Assembly (NCBI RefSeq): GCF_015594845.1
Contig: NZ_JADNRK010000006.1
Coordinates: forward strand, 1 to 64,000
Reading direction: 5' to 3'
DNA length: 64,000 nucleotides
From: Alkalibacter mobilis
Lineage (GTDB): Bacteria > Bacillota > Clostridia > Eubacteriales > Alkalibacteraceae
Part shown: positions 15,979-25,485 of the stretch, one piece after another
Numbering within the stretch: the first letter of the stretch is position 1
Layout of the letters: each line of letters opens with the position of its first letter
Notes under the pieces: model-generated
Told to the model about the DNA's origin: nothing
The model's database searches: none
What the model saw: the letters and a program-made list of their open reading frames with translations, nothing else
Made by a program: the position numbers and the translations under genes

Positions 15979-16358
15979 AAATTAGTTGTGTCAGAAATGC
16001 ATATACTTGTATATTTTTCAGGAAGCGAAAGCTTAAAAAACTGAATTATCAAGACCCGATATATCATTGACCCAGTTTTCGATTTGATTAAATTACTTAG
16101 TTTTAGGGACTATATGCTCAATCTATGCTTAATTATCGATTCTTAAAACAGTTTTCGGTTGCAAACATAAATAGAAAAGATCATGAAAATCATCGACCAA
16201 GTTAATATATATTCATAAAAATGAATTTAAATACTGTAAAACAGACGTCGTTACAAGAAATCTGTAAATTCACACTATTTAAACATTGTTTTTTAAGATG
16301 TTCAATGATAAGATTAATTGGTAAAAGATTTATTTTATCTAAGAAAGGGGAATGTTAC
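15979..16358. other. intergenic region upstream of oppA
   Basis: No gene is supported; an in-frame upstream extension of oppA has no ribosome binding site and would hide its signal peptide. A candidate promoter is TTGACC (16067-16072), 16 nt, TAAATT (16089-16094). The resulting leader of about 250 nt is long, but I recognise no riboswitch class in it. Confidence 0.4.
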
Positions 16359-17996
16359 ATGAGTAAGAAAAAAAGGGTAGCGGTTCTTAGTATTCTTCTT
16401 GTTTTGGCACTCGTTTTCAGCGCATGCTCAGGCGGCTCTGACGATAACGGTAATGGCGATGATGCTCAACCAAAGATACTTAGAACAAACAATTCAAGTG
16501 AACCGGGGTCATTAGATCCTGCGTTGGCACAGGGAACTCATGAGTCTTGGGTACTTGACCACGTATTTGAAGGACTTATGAAAAAGAGCCAAACTGGAGA
16601 AGTAGTTCCTGGAATGGCCGAAAGTTATAAGATGTCAGATGATGGACTAACTTATACTTTCAAAATTAGGGACGACGTAAAGTGGTCTAACGGAGAGCCT
16701 GTAACTGCTCACGATTTCGAGTATTCTTGGAAAAGAGCTTTGGATCCAGAAACTGCAGCTTACTACTCATATCAGTTCTATTACATCAAAGGTGGCGAAG
16801 CGTACAATACCGGAACAGGAACTGTTGAAGATGTTGGAGTAAAAGCTATCGATGACACTACTTTAGAAGTAGTATTGGAAAACCCGGCAGGATTTTTCCT
16901 TGAGCTCACTTCATTTTATTGCTACTTCCCAGTAAGCAAGGATGTTGTTGAGGAAAACCCTGATTGGGCAAAAGATCCTTCTACATACGTTTCTAATGGA
17001 CCTTTCCTTTTGACTGAGTGGGTTCACAATGCCAGCATAACTTTGAGTAAAAACGACGAGTATTACGATGCTGACATGATCAAATTGGATGGGATAGAAT
17101 TTTCCATTCTTGATGATGAAAATACAGCTTGGCAAAGATACGAAGGTGGAGAGTTCGATTTCTTGACGCCATTGCCACAAACTGTAGTAGCACAAATGAC
17201 TGCAGACAATAACCCTGAACTGGTCATTGGAACAGATTTGGCTACTTATTACTACAACCTAAATACCGAAGTTAAACCTTTCAATAATCTTAAAGTAAGA
17301 CAGGCACTTTCCATGGCGATTGACAGGGAATCTATCGTTGTAGACGTTGCACAAGGTGGACAGGCATCAGCAGAAGGGGTAGTTCCATTTGGTATTCCTG
17401 ATGAAACTGGAGCAGATTTCCGTGATGCATCTGGAAACCATGTCACTTACGATGCCGCAGCTGCAAAGACTCTTCTTGAAGAAGGTTTAGCAGAAGAGGG
17501 TATGACTATTGAAGACATGTCAAACGTTACATTGCTTTATAATACCAATGAAGCTCACAAGAAGATAGCTCAAGCTATTCAAGAAATGTGGAGAACTGCA
17601 TTGGGCGTGGAAATCAACCTTGAGAATGTAGATTTCCAAGTGAAACTTGATAGAGAGAAAGCAGGAGATTATGAAATTTCTCGTGCAGGATGGATTGGAG
17701 ACTACATAGATCCGTTGACATTTATCGATCTTTGGGTAACAGACGGTCCTTACAACGATGCAAACTTTTCAAATGCTGAATACGATGCATTTGTGAATAC
17801 TGCAAGAAATTCAACTGATCAGGCAGAGCGTATGGAGGCAATGAGAAATGCAGAAGAACTGTTGATGGGTGAAATGCCGGTTATTCCAATATACTTCTAC
17901 ACTCAACCTTATGCACAAAAATCTTATGTTACCGGAGTCTACAAACCTGTAAACAGATATCCATATTTCATATATGCTGATATCGTTCAGGAATAA
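16359..17996 (+). CDS. oppA: oligopeptide ABC transporter substrate-binding lipoprotein
   Basis: A 545-aa extracellular solute-binding protein family 5 member. The lipobox FSAC places the lipidated Cys near residue 23, followed by a short Gly/Asp/Asn linker. Family motifs include EPGSLDPALAQG near the mature N-terminus, GLTYTFKIRDDVKWSNGEPVTAHDF and the C-terminal MGEMPVIPIYFY. It delivers peptides to OppBC. The open frame extends 46 codons upstream, but the ATG at 16359 has the ribosome binding site (AAAGGGGA) and the signal peptide. First gene of oppABCDF, separated from oppB by a hairpin that may let oppA be made in excess. Confidence 0.93.
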   Translation: MSKKKRVAVLSILLVLALVFSACSGGSDDNGNGDDAQPKILRTNNSSEPGSLDPALAQGTHESWVLDHVFEGLMKKSQTGEVVPGMAESYKMSDDGLTYTFKIRDDVKWSNGEPVTAHDFEYSWKRALDPETAAYYSYQFYYIKGGEAYNTGTGTVEDVGVKAIDDTTLEVVLENPAGFFLELTSFYCYFPVSKDVVEENPDWAKDPSTYVSNGPFLLTEWVHNASITLSKNDEYYDADMIKLDGIEFSILDDENTAWQRYEGGEFDFLTPLPQTVVAQMTADNNPELVIGTDLATYYYNLNTEVKPFNNLKVRQALSMAIDRESIVVDVAQGGQASAEGVVPFGIPDETGADFRDASGNHVTYDAAAAKTLLEEGLAEEGMTIEDMSNVTLLYNTNEAHKKIAQAIQEMWRTALGVEINLENVDFQVKLDREKAGDYEISRAGWIGDYIDPLTFIDLWVTDGPYNDANFSNAEYDAFVNTARNSTDQAERMEAMRNAEELLMGEMPVIPIYFYTQPYAQKSYVTGVYKPVNRYPYFIYADIVQE

Positions 17997-18056
17997 GAAT
18001 ATTATTGACAATAAAGAAACTGTTTGATAGTATTTAATAGTTAATTTAGGGAAATC

Positions 18057-18094
18057 GAAGCTCTATTAATTTATTAATAGAGCTCGGTTTCTTT
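18057..18094 (+). terminator. oppA-oppB intercistronic hairpin, probable attenuator
   Basis: A perfect 11-bp stem, AGCTCTATTAA (18059-18069) and TTAATAGAGCT (18074-18084), TTTA loop, followed by a T-rich stretch. In opp operons such structures allow partial read-through and stabilise the oppA message, giving more binding protein than permease. Confidence 0.6.
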
Positions 18095-18153
18095 TATGAT
18101 AATAACAAGTAAGACATTGGCTGTTATTTGCCAATCTATGAAGGAGAAGAACT

Positions 18154-19083
18154 ATGTCAAAATATCTTTTAAAAAGGCTGTTCATGTCATTGGTAACCAT
18201 ATGGGCTGTAATAACAATTACCTTTGCCTTGATGCATTCAGTTCCCGGTGATCCGTTCAGATCTGAAAGCAAGATGCCACCGGCGGTATATGAAAACCTA
18301 CTGTCCCAATACGGATTGGACAAACCGGTACCGCAGCAGTATGTAATATACCTAGGTAACCTTTTGCAAGGTGATTTGGGTGCGTCAATGAAATCTCGCG
18401 TTGAGACTGTAAACGATATGGTAGAAAGAGGTTTTCCCGTGTCTGCTCAATTGGGAGCCCAGGCATTGTTGATCGCCATTGTTTTTGGACCTGCCTTGGG
18501 TAGTTTGGCTGCACTATACCAGAACAAATTTCCAGATTATTTGTCCATGGTAATTGCAATCATAGGAATATCCGTGCCTTCATTTATTATGGGAACGGTG
18601 CTCATTCAATTTGTGGCCAGAAATGTGGCTTATTTTCCAATTGGAGGATGGGGCACATGGCAGCATACGTTACTCCCCTCATTTGCATTGGCTTTAATGC
18701 CTCTGGCTACCATGGCAAGACTTATGAGATCTTCCATGCTTGAAGTGTTAAATCAAGATTATATCAAAACTGCTAAATCTAAAGGGATTAGAAAATCAGC
18801 TGTGATTCTCAAACATGCTGTTAGAAATGCGATTCTTCCGGTTATTTCTATTCTGGGGACTACCATTTCCAATTTATTGGTGGGAAGTTTTGTTATTGAG
18901 AAGATTTTTGGGATTCCCGGACTGGGAAGATTCTTTGTTCAATCAATTAGCAACAGGGATTACACCCTTATTATGGGAACTACCATATTCTATGCGATAA
19001 TACTTGTAGCCATGCTGTTTATAGTTGATATTGCTTATATGCTGATTGATCCGAGAATCAAGCTTGCTAAGGAGGGACGATAA
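18154..19083 (+). CDS. oppB: oligopeptide ABC transporter permease
   Basis: A 309-aa inner-membrane permease of the DppB/OppB type with six predicted helices. The binding-protein-dependent transport signature spans VLNQDYIKTAKSKGI...VLKHAVRNAILPV, the EAA-type loop contacting the ATPases. The N-terminal MSKYLLKRL start is typical. A ribosome binding site AAGGAGAAG precedes the ATG. Its stop overlaps the oppC start by one base (TAATG), showing translational coupling. Confidence 0.93.
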   Translation: MSKYLLKRLFMSLVTIWAVITITFALMHSVPGDPFRSESKMPPAVYENLLSQYGLDKPVPQQYVIYLGNLLQGDLGASMKSRVETVNDMVERGFPVSAQLGAQALLIAIVFGPALGSLAALYQNKFPDYLSMVIAIIGISVPSFIMGTVLIQFVARNVAYFPIGGWGTWQHTLLPSFALALMPLATMARLMRSSMLEVLNQDYIKTAKSKGIRKSAVILKHAVRNAILPVISILGTTISNLLVGSFVIEKIFGIPGLGRFFVQSISNRDYTLIMGTTIFYAIILVAMLFIVDIAYMLIDPRIKLAKEGR

Positions 19084-20027
19084 TGAAGGCAGATTTGGAT
19101 TTTAGACCGGAAATGTTTGAAGTTGCAGACAAAACCGATTTGAATGTCGACAAGATTCGTCGCCCCAGTATAAAATTTTGGCCGGATGTTTGGAGAAGGC
19201 TGAAAATGAACAAGTTGGCGATGCTTGGACTTACCTTGATCATTGCCATGATTGTCATGGCTTTCATTGGAGTCAAGTTGTCGGGATATACTTATTTTGA
19301 ACAAAATCTCAAGCTCAGAAACACCCATCCCAATATGGAATTCTGGTTTGGAACAGATGAGCTCGGAAGAGACATGTTTACCAGAGTATGGTATGGAGCC
19401 AGATATTCTCTTGCTATAGGCGTTATAGCTGCGTTTATAGATTTTGTAATAGGAATCACATACGGAGGCATTGCCGGCATCAGTTCAAGAAGGGTCGATG
19501 CGATCATGATGCGTGTAGCTGAAGTAATATACAGTATTCCCTATTTGTTGATAGTGATACTTCTATCAGTTGTTCTTACTCAGGAGGGAGGCGGAAGTTC
19601 TATGTTCGTTCTGATCCTGGCTATGAGTTTGACAGGTTGGGTGCCAATGGCCATTTTAGTCAGAGGGCAGGTTCTTCAACTTAAAGAATCCGAATATTCT
19701 TTAGCTTCCGAATCTTTGGGGGCAACAAAAAGCTGGATACTTAAAAAGCATATATTTCCAAATACTCTTGGACCAATTTTAGTAAATGTTACGTTGACAA
19801 TACCAAGAGCCATTTTTGCAGAAGCAACCCTCGGATTTTTGGGTCTGGGTCTTCAAGCCCCCATGTCGAGTTTAGGTACATTGGCAAATGACGGTCTGGC
19901 AGGTTTGGCTGTTGGAAATGCTTATCAAATCATAATACCGGCCATATTTATTTCGTTGATCATGTTTTCATTCAATGTTCTTGGGGACGGTTTGAGAGAC
20001 GCTTTGGATCCGAGATTACGTAAATAG
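19083..20027 (+). CDS. oppC: oligopeptide ABC transporter permease
   Basis: A 314-aa permease of the DppC/OppC type: cytoplasmic N-terminus, a first helix near residues 45-63, the NTHPNMEFWFGTDELGRDMFTRVWYGARYSL region conserved in OppC, and the EAA loop SLGATKSWILKKHIFPNTLGP. It pairs with OppB to form the channel. It overlaps oppB by one base and ends 17 nt before oppD. Confidence 0.93.
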   Translation: MKADLDFRPEMFEVADKTDLNVDKIRRPSIKFWPDVWRRLKMNKLAMLGLTLIIAMIVMAFIGVKLSGYTYFEQNLKLRNTHPNMEFWFGTDELGRDMFTRVWYGARYSLAIGVIAAFIDFVIGITYGGIAGISSRRVDAIMMRVAEVIYSIPYLLIVILLSVVLTQEGGGSSMFVLILAMSLTGWVPMAILVRGQVLQLKESEYSLASESLGATKSWILKKHIFPNTLGPILVNVTLTIPRAIFAEATLGFLGLGLQAPMSSLGTLANDGLAGLAVGNAYQIIIPAIFISLIMFSFNVLGDGLRDALDPRLRK

Positions 20028-20044
20028 AGAGAGGTAGTACTGTT

Positions 20045-21046
20045 ATGGAAAAAATATTGGAAGTAAAAGATCTTGCGGTCTCTTTTAAAACTTTTTTCGG
20101 AGAAGTAGAGGCAGTTAGAGGAATAAGCTTTGAAGTCGGTAAAAAGGAAACTGTTGCAATAGTAGGCGAATCAGGTTGCGGAAAAAGCGTTACGGCAAAT
20201 TCTATAATGCAATTACTGCCTATGCCACCTGCATTTTTTAAAAATGGAGAGATACTTTTCAATGGAGAAAATTTGCTAAGCAAGAGCGAGAAGGAAATGC
20301 AAAATATTAGAGGAAATCATATTGCTATGATATTCCAGGATCCCATGACATCATTGAATCCTACGATGAAAGTAGGTAAACAGATCGTAGAGGGATTGAT
20401 CAAGCATCACGGGCTAAAACATCATGATGCAAAGAAAAAAGCAATAGAGATGTTGGATTTGGTGGCTGTACCTCAGCCGGAAAAAAGGATAGAACAATAT
20501 CCCCACGAATTCTCTGGAGGAATGAGACAAAGGGTCATGATTGCACTGGCCATGATTTCAGACCCGCAACTATTGATTGCGGATGAGCCAACTACGGCTC
20601 TCGATGTGACCGTTCAGGCACAGATACTGGATTTGATGAAGAGTCTGCAAGAGCGGCTGGATATGAGTATTATTTTGATTACTCATGATCTGGGAGTGGT
20701 TGCAGATACAAGCGACAAGGTAGTAGTAATGTATGCAGGACAAATTGTGGAGCAAGGTCTGACTGATGAAATATTCAAAGAGACCGCTCATCCATACACT
20801 CAAAAATTATTGGCATCCGTGCCGAGATTGGATATGAATCGTGATGAGGCTCTGCTTTCGATAGAGGGAACACCACCTGACTTGTACATCCCCCCAAAAG
20901 GGTGTGCATTCTATGATCGTTGTGACAAAGCAATGAAAATCTGCAAAGATAACATGCCCGGATTTACAGAACATAGCGCCACGCATGCCAGCAGGTGTTG
21001 GTTGAATCATCCTATGGCTAAAACTAATGAAGGGAGTGGAATTTAA
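20045..21046 (+). CDS. oppD: oligopeptide ABC transporter ATP-binding protein
   Basis: A 333-aa ATPase with Walker A GESGCGKS (about 38-45), signature [12 protein letters not shown] and Walker [13 protein letters not shown], followed by the OppD/F-specific C-terminal domain. That domain holds four spaced cysteines (CAFYDRC, then C and C before the end), a pattern known to hold a 4Fe-4S cluster in some OppD/DppD proteins. It works with OppF to power peptide import. The stop overlaps the start of oppF. Confidence 0.93.
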   Translation: MEKILEVKDLAVSFKTFFGEVEAVRGISFEVGKKETVAIVGESGCGKSVTANSIMQLLPMPPAFFKNGEILFNGENLLSKSEKEMQNIRGNHIAMIFQDPMTSLNPTMKVGKQIVEGLIKHHGLKHHDAKKKAIEMLDLVAVPQPEKRIEQYPHEFSGGMRQRVMIALAMISDPQLLIADEPTTALDVTVQAQILDLMKSLQERLDMSIILITHDLGVVADTSDKVVVMYAGQIVEQGLTDEIFKETAHPYTQKLLASVPRLDMNRDEALLSIEGTPPDLYIPPKGCAFYDRCDKAMKICKDNMPGFTEHSATHASRCWLNHPMAKTNEGSGI

Positions 21047-22011
21047 TGCAGGAGCCCTTGATTTCAGTAAAAAACTTAAAAAAACACTTTGATGTGGGCA
21101 AAGATGCCGTGTTAAAGGCTGTGGATGGTATTAGTTTTGATATTTATCCTGGTGAAACATTTGGCCTCGTAGGAGAATCCGGTTGCGGAAAATCGACTGC
21201 AGGCAGGACATTGATAAGATTATACGACCCTACAGACGGGGAAGTTATATTTAACGGTAAAAATATATTTACGCTCTCTCGTAATCAAATGAGTGAAGTA
21301 AGAAGAAACTTCCAAATGATTTTTCAAGATCCGTATGCATCTTTGAATCCTAGGATGACTGTCTTGGATATAATTTCAGAACCCTTGGAAATACATCAGA
21401 TATATAAATCAAAAAAGGAAATGAAAGCAAGAGTTATAGAACTTTTGGAGCTGGTTGGCCTCAATGATGAGCACGCGATGAGATTTCCTCATGAATTTTC
21501 AGGAGGGCAGAGACAAAGAATCGGTATAGCAAGAGCTTTAGCTCTTAATCCCAAATTTATAGTTTGTGATGAGCCGATTTCTGCGTTGGATGTATCGATT
21601 CAGGCACAAGTTGTTAATCTGCTTAAGGATCTGCAAGAGAAATTGGGTCTGACATACATGTTTATTGCCCACGACTTGTCCATGGTAAGATATATTTCAG
21701 ACAGAGTAGGTGTAATGTATTTAGGTCATATGATGGAGCTTGCTGAATCAGAAGAGTTATATGACAATCCACTTCATCCGTATACCAAGGCATTGCTTTC
21801 AGCAATACCAATACCTAATCCTGATATTCAGAGATCAAGACAGAGAATTATTTTAGAGGGCGACGTACCGAGCCCCATCAACCCCAAAGAAGGATGTCGA
21901 TTTGTAGACAGATGCAGTTATGCCATCGATAAATGCAGGAATGTGACACCTGAATTTGAAGAAGTTAGACCTGGACATTTTGCAGCTTGTCACAGAATCG
22001 GCGAAATATAG
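21046..22011 (+). CDS. oppF: oligopeptide ABC transporter ATP-binding protein
   Basis: A 321-aa ATPase: Walker A GESGCGKS, signature [15 protein letters not shown], Walker [13 protein letters not shown], and the C-terminal oligopeptide-transporter domain with cysteines in CRFVDRC...CRN...ACH. It is the second nucleotide-binding subunit of the Opp importer. It starts within the last base of oppD and is followed at once by a terminator, so it closes the operon. Confidence 0.93.
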   Translation: MQEPLISVKNLKKHFDVGKDAVLKAVDGISFDIYPGETFGLVGESGCGKSTAGRTLIRLYDPTDGEVIFNGKNIFTLSRNQMSEVRRNFQMIFQDPYASLNPRMTVLDIISEPLEIHQIYKSKKEMKARVIELLELVGLNDEHAMRFPHEFSGGQRQRIGIARALALNPKFIVCDEPISALDVSIQAQVVNLLKDLQEKLGLTYMFIAHDLSMVRYISDRVGVMYLGHMMELAESEELYDNPLHPYTKALLSAIPIPNPDIQRSRQRIILEGDVPSPINPKEGCRFVDRCSYAIDKCRNVTPEFEEVRPGHFAACHRIGEI

Positions 22012-22015
22012 ACAT

Positions 22016-22064
22016 AAAAACACTTTCGGATGTTGGACAAAACTGACAACCGAAAGTGTTTTTT
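22016..22064 (+). terminator. terminator of the opp operon
   Basis: A perfect 14-bp stem, AAAAACACTTTCGG (22016-22029) and CCGAAAGTGTTTTT (22050-22063), with a 20-nt loop and a T tail, 5 nt after the oppF stop. Confidence 0.85.
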
Positions 22065-22143
22065 ATTAGAATTGGTTCTGAAAGGGTCGATAGGAATATT
22101 AAAAAATATCAAAAGACATGAATTTGGAAAAGAAAGTATAAAT

Positions 22144-22169
22144 AAAAAGGTGCATTTCTGCACCTTTTT
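22144..22169. terminator. terminator after the NapH/FNR gene
   Basis: AAAAAGGTGCA (22144-22154) and TGCACCTTTTT (22159-22169) around a TTTC loop. It lies just past the stop of the minus-strand gene and carries T tails in both directions. Confidence 0.85.
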
Positions 22170-22170
22170 G

Positions 22171-23631
22171 TTAAGCACTTTCGTAAGCTATGTCAGTTGT
22201 AGGAACGTCCATGGATAAAAGCATTTTTTCTGCTGCCTTAGTCATTGGAGGAGGTCCGCACATGTAAATCTTATTTTCATTAAGATTCATTTCCTTTAGA
22301 ACATCAGTTACGAAACCTCTGGGCCCTTTAAAATTATCATCAAAGGCTGCAACTTTTACATAATCAAACTTGTCGCTTTTTTCTGCAAAAGATTTAAACT
22401 CATCATCAAACATGAATTCATTTTCGTAATTTGCGCCGTAAACCAATGTGAATTTTTCTATATTGCTTTCATTTTCAACCAAATCTTTAACTATTGCTCT
22501 GAATGGTGTGATTCCTATTCCACCGGCAACCATCACTACCTCTTTTGCCTCTTTGTCCACGATCAATTCATGACCCATGGGGCCTTGAAGTGTAACTTTG
22601 TCGCCTTCTTTGAATGTATCGAAAATAATACCTGTTCCATAACCATTGGGAGCTTTTTTTACATCTATGGTAACAGTTTTGTTTTCGGAATCAAAACCTG
22701 AAATTGAGTATGCTCTATACATTTCGGGAATATCCTGGATCTTGACAAGTATAAACTGACCAGATGTGTATTTAATATCATCATCTTCGAATTTAAATAC
22801 ATACTCATTTGTAGTGTCATTTATTGATCTTATATTTTGTATCGTTGCAGGGAATACCTTCTTGTGTTCGTACCCGGTAATAGGAGTGCTTTCCATTATA
22901 TCTTGGGCTTCTTTTAAATTTCCAAGACTCAGTATGTTTGCTGGACAATTGACTACACAAGTTGAACATCTAATACAGTTTTCAGAACTGAACTGATTGT
23001 TTTCGTCAAATTCCAAATAAGGTGTCAATTGCATAGGACATACTCTTGAGCACTTGCCGCATGTATGGCACATATCAGTGCTGGCAGCTGTAATTTTAAC
23101 ATCTGTGTTCTTATTTAGGCCGGTAATTTTTCCAAGCTTGTATGATATTTTTTGCAGTGTACCCATCGGACAAAAATTACACCAGGTTCTTGCACTTATC
23201 AAAAGACTTACGACCCCTCCGACTACGGTCACCATTAAATAGCTTGCCACAAAAATAAAGCCCAGTCTTTCCCAGAACATATATGTTCCCCATAAAGCTG
23301 ATACTTTGACAAATTTTCTAACCAAATTTACACCGAAAAAAGTAAAAAATAAAATACCAAAAGTTTTTGATTTAAAGAATTTCGGTATTTTCCTGTTCCC
23401 TGTGAAAGGATAAATTAGGCTGTCGAAAAGGCTTCCGTGGGGACAAATATTCCCACACCAGAATCTGCCGCGCACAAAGGCAACAGTTGTCAATCCAACC
23501 ATGACAGGTATTACCAGTAGACCTAAAATTGGGAACCACAACCCGCCTATGGCAACGGTAAGTGTGAAAATCCAAGCGTACTTTCGCCAGGGTGAAAAAA
23601 CTCGATTTGCTTTAATGTAAAAATCAGACAT
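22171..23631 (-). CDS. membrane NapH-like 4Fe-4S protein fused to ferredoxin-NAD(P)H reductase
   Basis: A 486-aa three-part fusion. Residues 1-160 are a NapH/NosR-type membrane part with several hydrophobic segments and two cysteine motifs, CGNICP (Cys59, Cys63) and CNFCP (Cys151, Cys154). Residues 186-230 are a bacterial two-4Fe-4S ferredoxin (CHTCGKCSRVCP and CIRCSTCVVNCP). Residues 256-486 are an FNR-type flavin reductase with the FAD motif RAYS (306-309), the nucleotide motif GGIGITPFR and the closing YMCGPPPMT. It should move electrons between NAD(P)H and a membrane or extracytoplasmic acceptor; direction and partner are unknown. It is monocistronic, with its own terminator and a consensus promoter overlapped by a CsoR/CstR-like palindrome. 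Confidence 0.85.
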   Translation of the reverse strand: MSDFYIKANRVFSPWRKYAWIFTLTVAIGGLWFPILGLLVIPVMVGLTTVAFVRGRFWCGNICPHGSLFDSLIYPFTGNRKIPKFFKSKTFGILFFTFFGVNLVRKFVKVSALWGTYMFWERLGFIFVASYLMVTVVGGVVSLLISARTWCNFCPMGTLQKISYKLGKITGLNKNTDVKITAASTDMCHTCGKCSRVCPMQLTPYLEFDENNQFSSENCIRCSTCVVNCPANILSLGNLKEAQDIMESTPITGYEHKKVFPATIQNIRSINDTTNEYVFKFEDDDIKYTSGQFILVKIQDIPEMYRAYSISGFDSENKTVTIDVKKAPNGYGTGIIFDTFKEGDKVTLQGPMGHELIVDKEAKEVVMVAGGIGITPFRAIVKDLVENESNIEKFTLVYGANYENEFMFDDEFKSFAEKSDKFDYVKVAAFDDNFKGPRGFVTDVLKEMNLNENKIYMCGPPPMTKAAEKMLLSMDVPTTDIAYESA

Positions 23632-23653
23632 ATGTAAACCTCCATCTTAAGTT

Positions 23654-23706
23654 TATACCCCGGTGGGTATATTGAAGATTATAAAAGATGGAGTCTCTTG
23701 TGTCAA
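23654..23706 (-). promoter_or_regulatory. consensus sigma-A promoter overlapped by CsoR/CstR-like operator
   Basis: On the minus strand, TTGACA (complement of 23701-23706), exactly 17 nt, and TATAAT (complement of 23678-23683) form a perfect promoter. Immediately downstream, at the probable +1, TATACCC-CGGT-GGGTATA (23654-23671) is an 18-bp inverted repeat of the form bound by CsoR-family repressors, which sense copper or, in the case of CstR, persulfides. No CsoR-family gene is in the window, so the regulator is inferred. Confidence 0.7.
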
Positions 23707-23744
23707 GCCATTAAACTAAATTTATAAATATATATGTGGTTTGA

Positions 23745-23773
23745 TTGGATTCTAACGAGCATTGGGTTATAAT
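23745..23773 (+). promoter_or_regulatory. promoter of the selenium operon
   Basis: TTGGAT (23745-23750), 17 nt, TATAAT (23768-23773), 46 nt upstream of selD. Confidence 0.5.
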
Positions 23774-23818
23774 GTTAAAATAATAGACACTTAAATTTTT
23801 GATCGAAGGATGATATAA

Positions 23819-24838
23819 ATGAATGAAGAGATATTATTTTGCAAAGGGGGCGGTTGCACCGCCAAATTGGGAGCAGGCGCCCTTTCATCAGTTTTGAGCA
23901 AGTTGCCCAAAAATTATGATCCAAATCTACTTGTGGGTTACGACAGCTCTGACGACGGGGCTGTGTACAAGATAACCGAAGATTTGGCTATCGTACAAAC
24001 GTTGGATTTTTTTCCGCCTATGGTCGAGGACCCGTATATTTTCGGACAAATTGCTGCTGCTAATGCCTTATCTGATGTGTACGCCATGGGGGGTGAAGTG
24101 AAAACAGCTTTAAACATTGTTTGTTTCCCTGAGCAAATGGATTTAAATATTTTGGGGAAAATACTTCAAGGTGGAAATGAAAAAGTTATTGAGGCAGGAG
24201 GAGTATTGGTTGGGGGACATTCCATATCTGACAACGATGTTAAGTATGGATTGTCGGTAACCGGGACTGTTGATCCCAAAAAGGTTTTGAAAAATAATGC
24301 GTGCAAGCCTGGCGATCATCTTATTCTTACAAAACCTCTGGGGGTGGGAATCATAGCTACTGCACAAAGAGTGGGAGAATGTTCAAGAGAAGCTATGGAC
24401 GAGGCAATTAAATCGATGACTACCTTGAATAAATACGCTGCAGAAATAATCAGGAAATATCGGGTCAATGCTTGCACCGATATTACAGGTTTTGGATTTT
24501 TAGGACATTTACGCGAAATGTTGGGAAATGGCTTTGGAGCAGATATTGACAGTATCAAAATCCCCCACATTCATGAAGCCCTTCATTATGCCAAAAAATT
24601 TCTATATACGTCTGCGGGGCAAAAGAATAGAAACCACTTTGGCGATAATGTTATATTCAAGGGAATTCCATTTGCAATGGAAGAAATACTGTTTGATCCA
24701 CAAACATCAGGTGGATTATTGATAAGCATAGATCCTGATGATGCTGGTCCTGCTTTGAAAGAATTGAGAGAACTGGGTTTGCCATGTGGAATAGTAGGCA
24801 GAGTCACTACTGAAATCAGCGAGATAATAGTTAACTGA
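23819..24838 (+). CDS. selD: selenide, water dikinase (selenophosphate synthase)
   Basis: A 339-aa enzyme making selenophosphate from selenide and ATP. The N-terminal catalytic loop reads [11 protein letters not shown], with Cys13 at the position that is Cys or selenocysteine in the family; Cys is encoded here. AIRS-family features include the DDGAVY loop, [25 protein letters not shown] and the C-terminal DPQTSGGLL. First of four genes that together match a selenium donor cluster. The window has no selA, selB or selenocysteine tRNA, so the end use (Sec, 2-selenouridine, or selenium in molybdenum hydroxylases) is open. Confidence 0.95.
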   Translation: MNEEILFCKGGGCTAKLGAGALSSVLSKLPKNYDPNLLVGYDSSDDGAVYKITEDLAIVQTLDFFPPMVEDPYIFGQIAAANALSDVYAMGGEVKTALNIVCFPEQMDLNILGKILQGGNEKVIEAGGVLVGGHSISDNDVKYGLSVTGTVDPKKVLKNNACKPGDHLILTKPLGVGIIATAQRVGECSREAMDEAIKSMTTLNKYAAEIIRKYRVNACTDITGFGFLGHLREMLGNGFGADIDSIKIPHIHEALHYAKKFLYTSAGQKNRNHFGDNVIFKGIPFAMEEILFDPQTSGGLLISIDPDDAGPALKELRELGLPCGIVGRVTTEISEIIVN

Positions 24839-24849
24839 AAGGTGATAAA

Positions 24850-25464
24850 ATGAAAAGAGAATTGAACGAAATGGGAAAGGCATGTCCGATTCCAGTAATA
24901 GAAACAAAAAATATGTTGGCGAGCATGCATGATGGCGATATTTTAACGGTCTTAGTTGATAATTACATTGCTGTTCAGAACATTACTAAAATGGCTGCAC
25001 AATTAAAACTTGATATTGAATCAAGAAAGATAAACGATAAGGAGTATTCGGTAGATATAACGGTAAAGAAAAATGCAGTTGCAACTGATGACATCGAAGA
25101 TGTTTTGTGTTTGCCGGACTCAATTAGAAAAAATACGGTGATCATGCTGGGGTCTGACAAATTCGGGGAAGGTGACGATGATCTTGGAAGAATTTTGATG
25201 AAGGGATATATTTATGCCTTGACCGAGTTGGAAAAATTACCACAAACAGTAATAATGTATAACAGTGGTGCAAGATTGTCTTCAAAAGCATCAGAAAGCG
25301 TTGGAGATCTCAAAATATTAGAGTCTCAGGGAGTCGAAATTTTAACATGCGGAACATGCATAGACTATTTGGGACTGGATAAAGACCCAGAAGTTGGAAC
25401 TGTTACCAATATGTATGTAATTGCTGAAAAAATTTCTGAAGCGACAAAGCTGATTCGTCCTTAG
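24850..25464 (+). CDS. yedF: sulfurtransferase-like selenium metabolism protein YedF
   Basis: A 204-aa protein with an N-terminal TusA/SirA-like domain containing the CPIP motif (Cys12) and a C-terminal DsrE-like domain with CGTC (167-170). This two-domain form is the selenium-associated YedF family, found with selD and thought to relay selenium or sulfur as per-selenide/persulfide on cysteine. It starts 11 nt after selD with a GAAAGGTGA ribosome binding site. Confidence 0.9.
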   Translation: MKRELNEMGKACPIPVIETKNMLASMHDGDILTVLVDNYIAVQNITKMAAQLKLDIESRKINDKEYSVDITVKKNAVATDDIEDVLCLPDSIRKNTVIMLGSDKFGEGDDDLGRILMKGYIYALTELEKLPQTVIMYNSGARLSSKASESVGDLKILESQGVEILTCGTCIDYLGLDKDPEVGTVTNMYVIAEKISEATKLIRP

Positions 25465-25485
25465 AAATTAGAAAGAGGTAAATTT

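Noticed and set aside
16221-16358. 46-codon N-terminal extension of OppA
   Set aside because: No ribosome binding site, and it would bury the lipoprotein signal peptide; the ATG at 16359 has both.
23855-23857. Selenocysteine in SelD
   Set aside because: The catalytic-loop codon is TGC (Cys13), not TGA.
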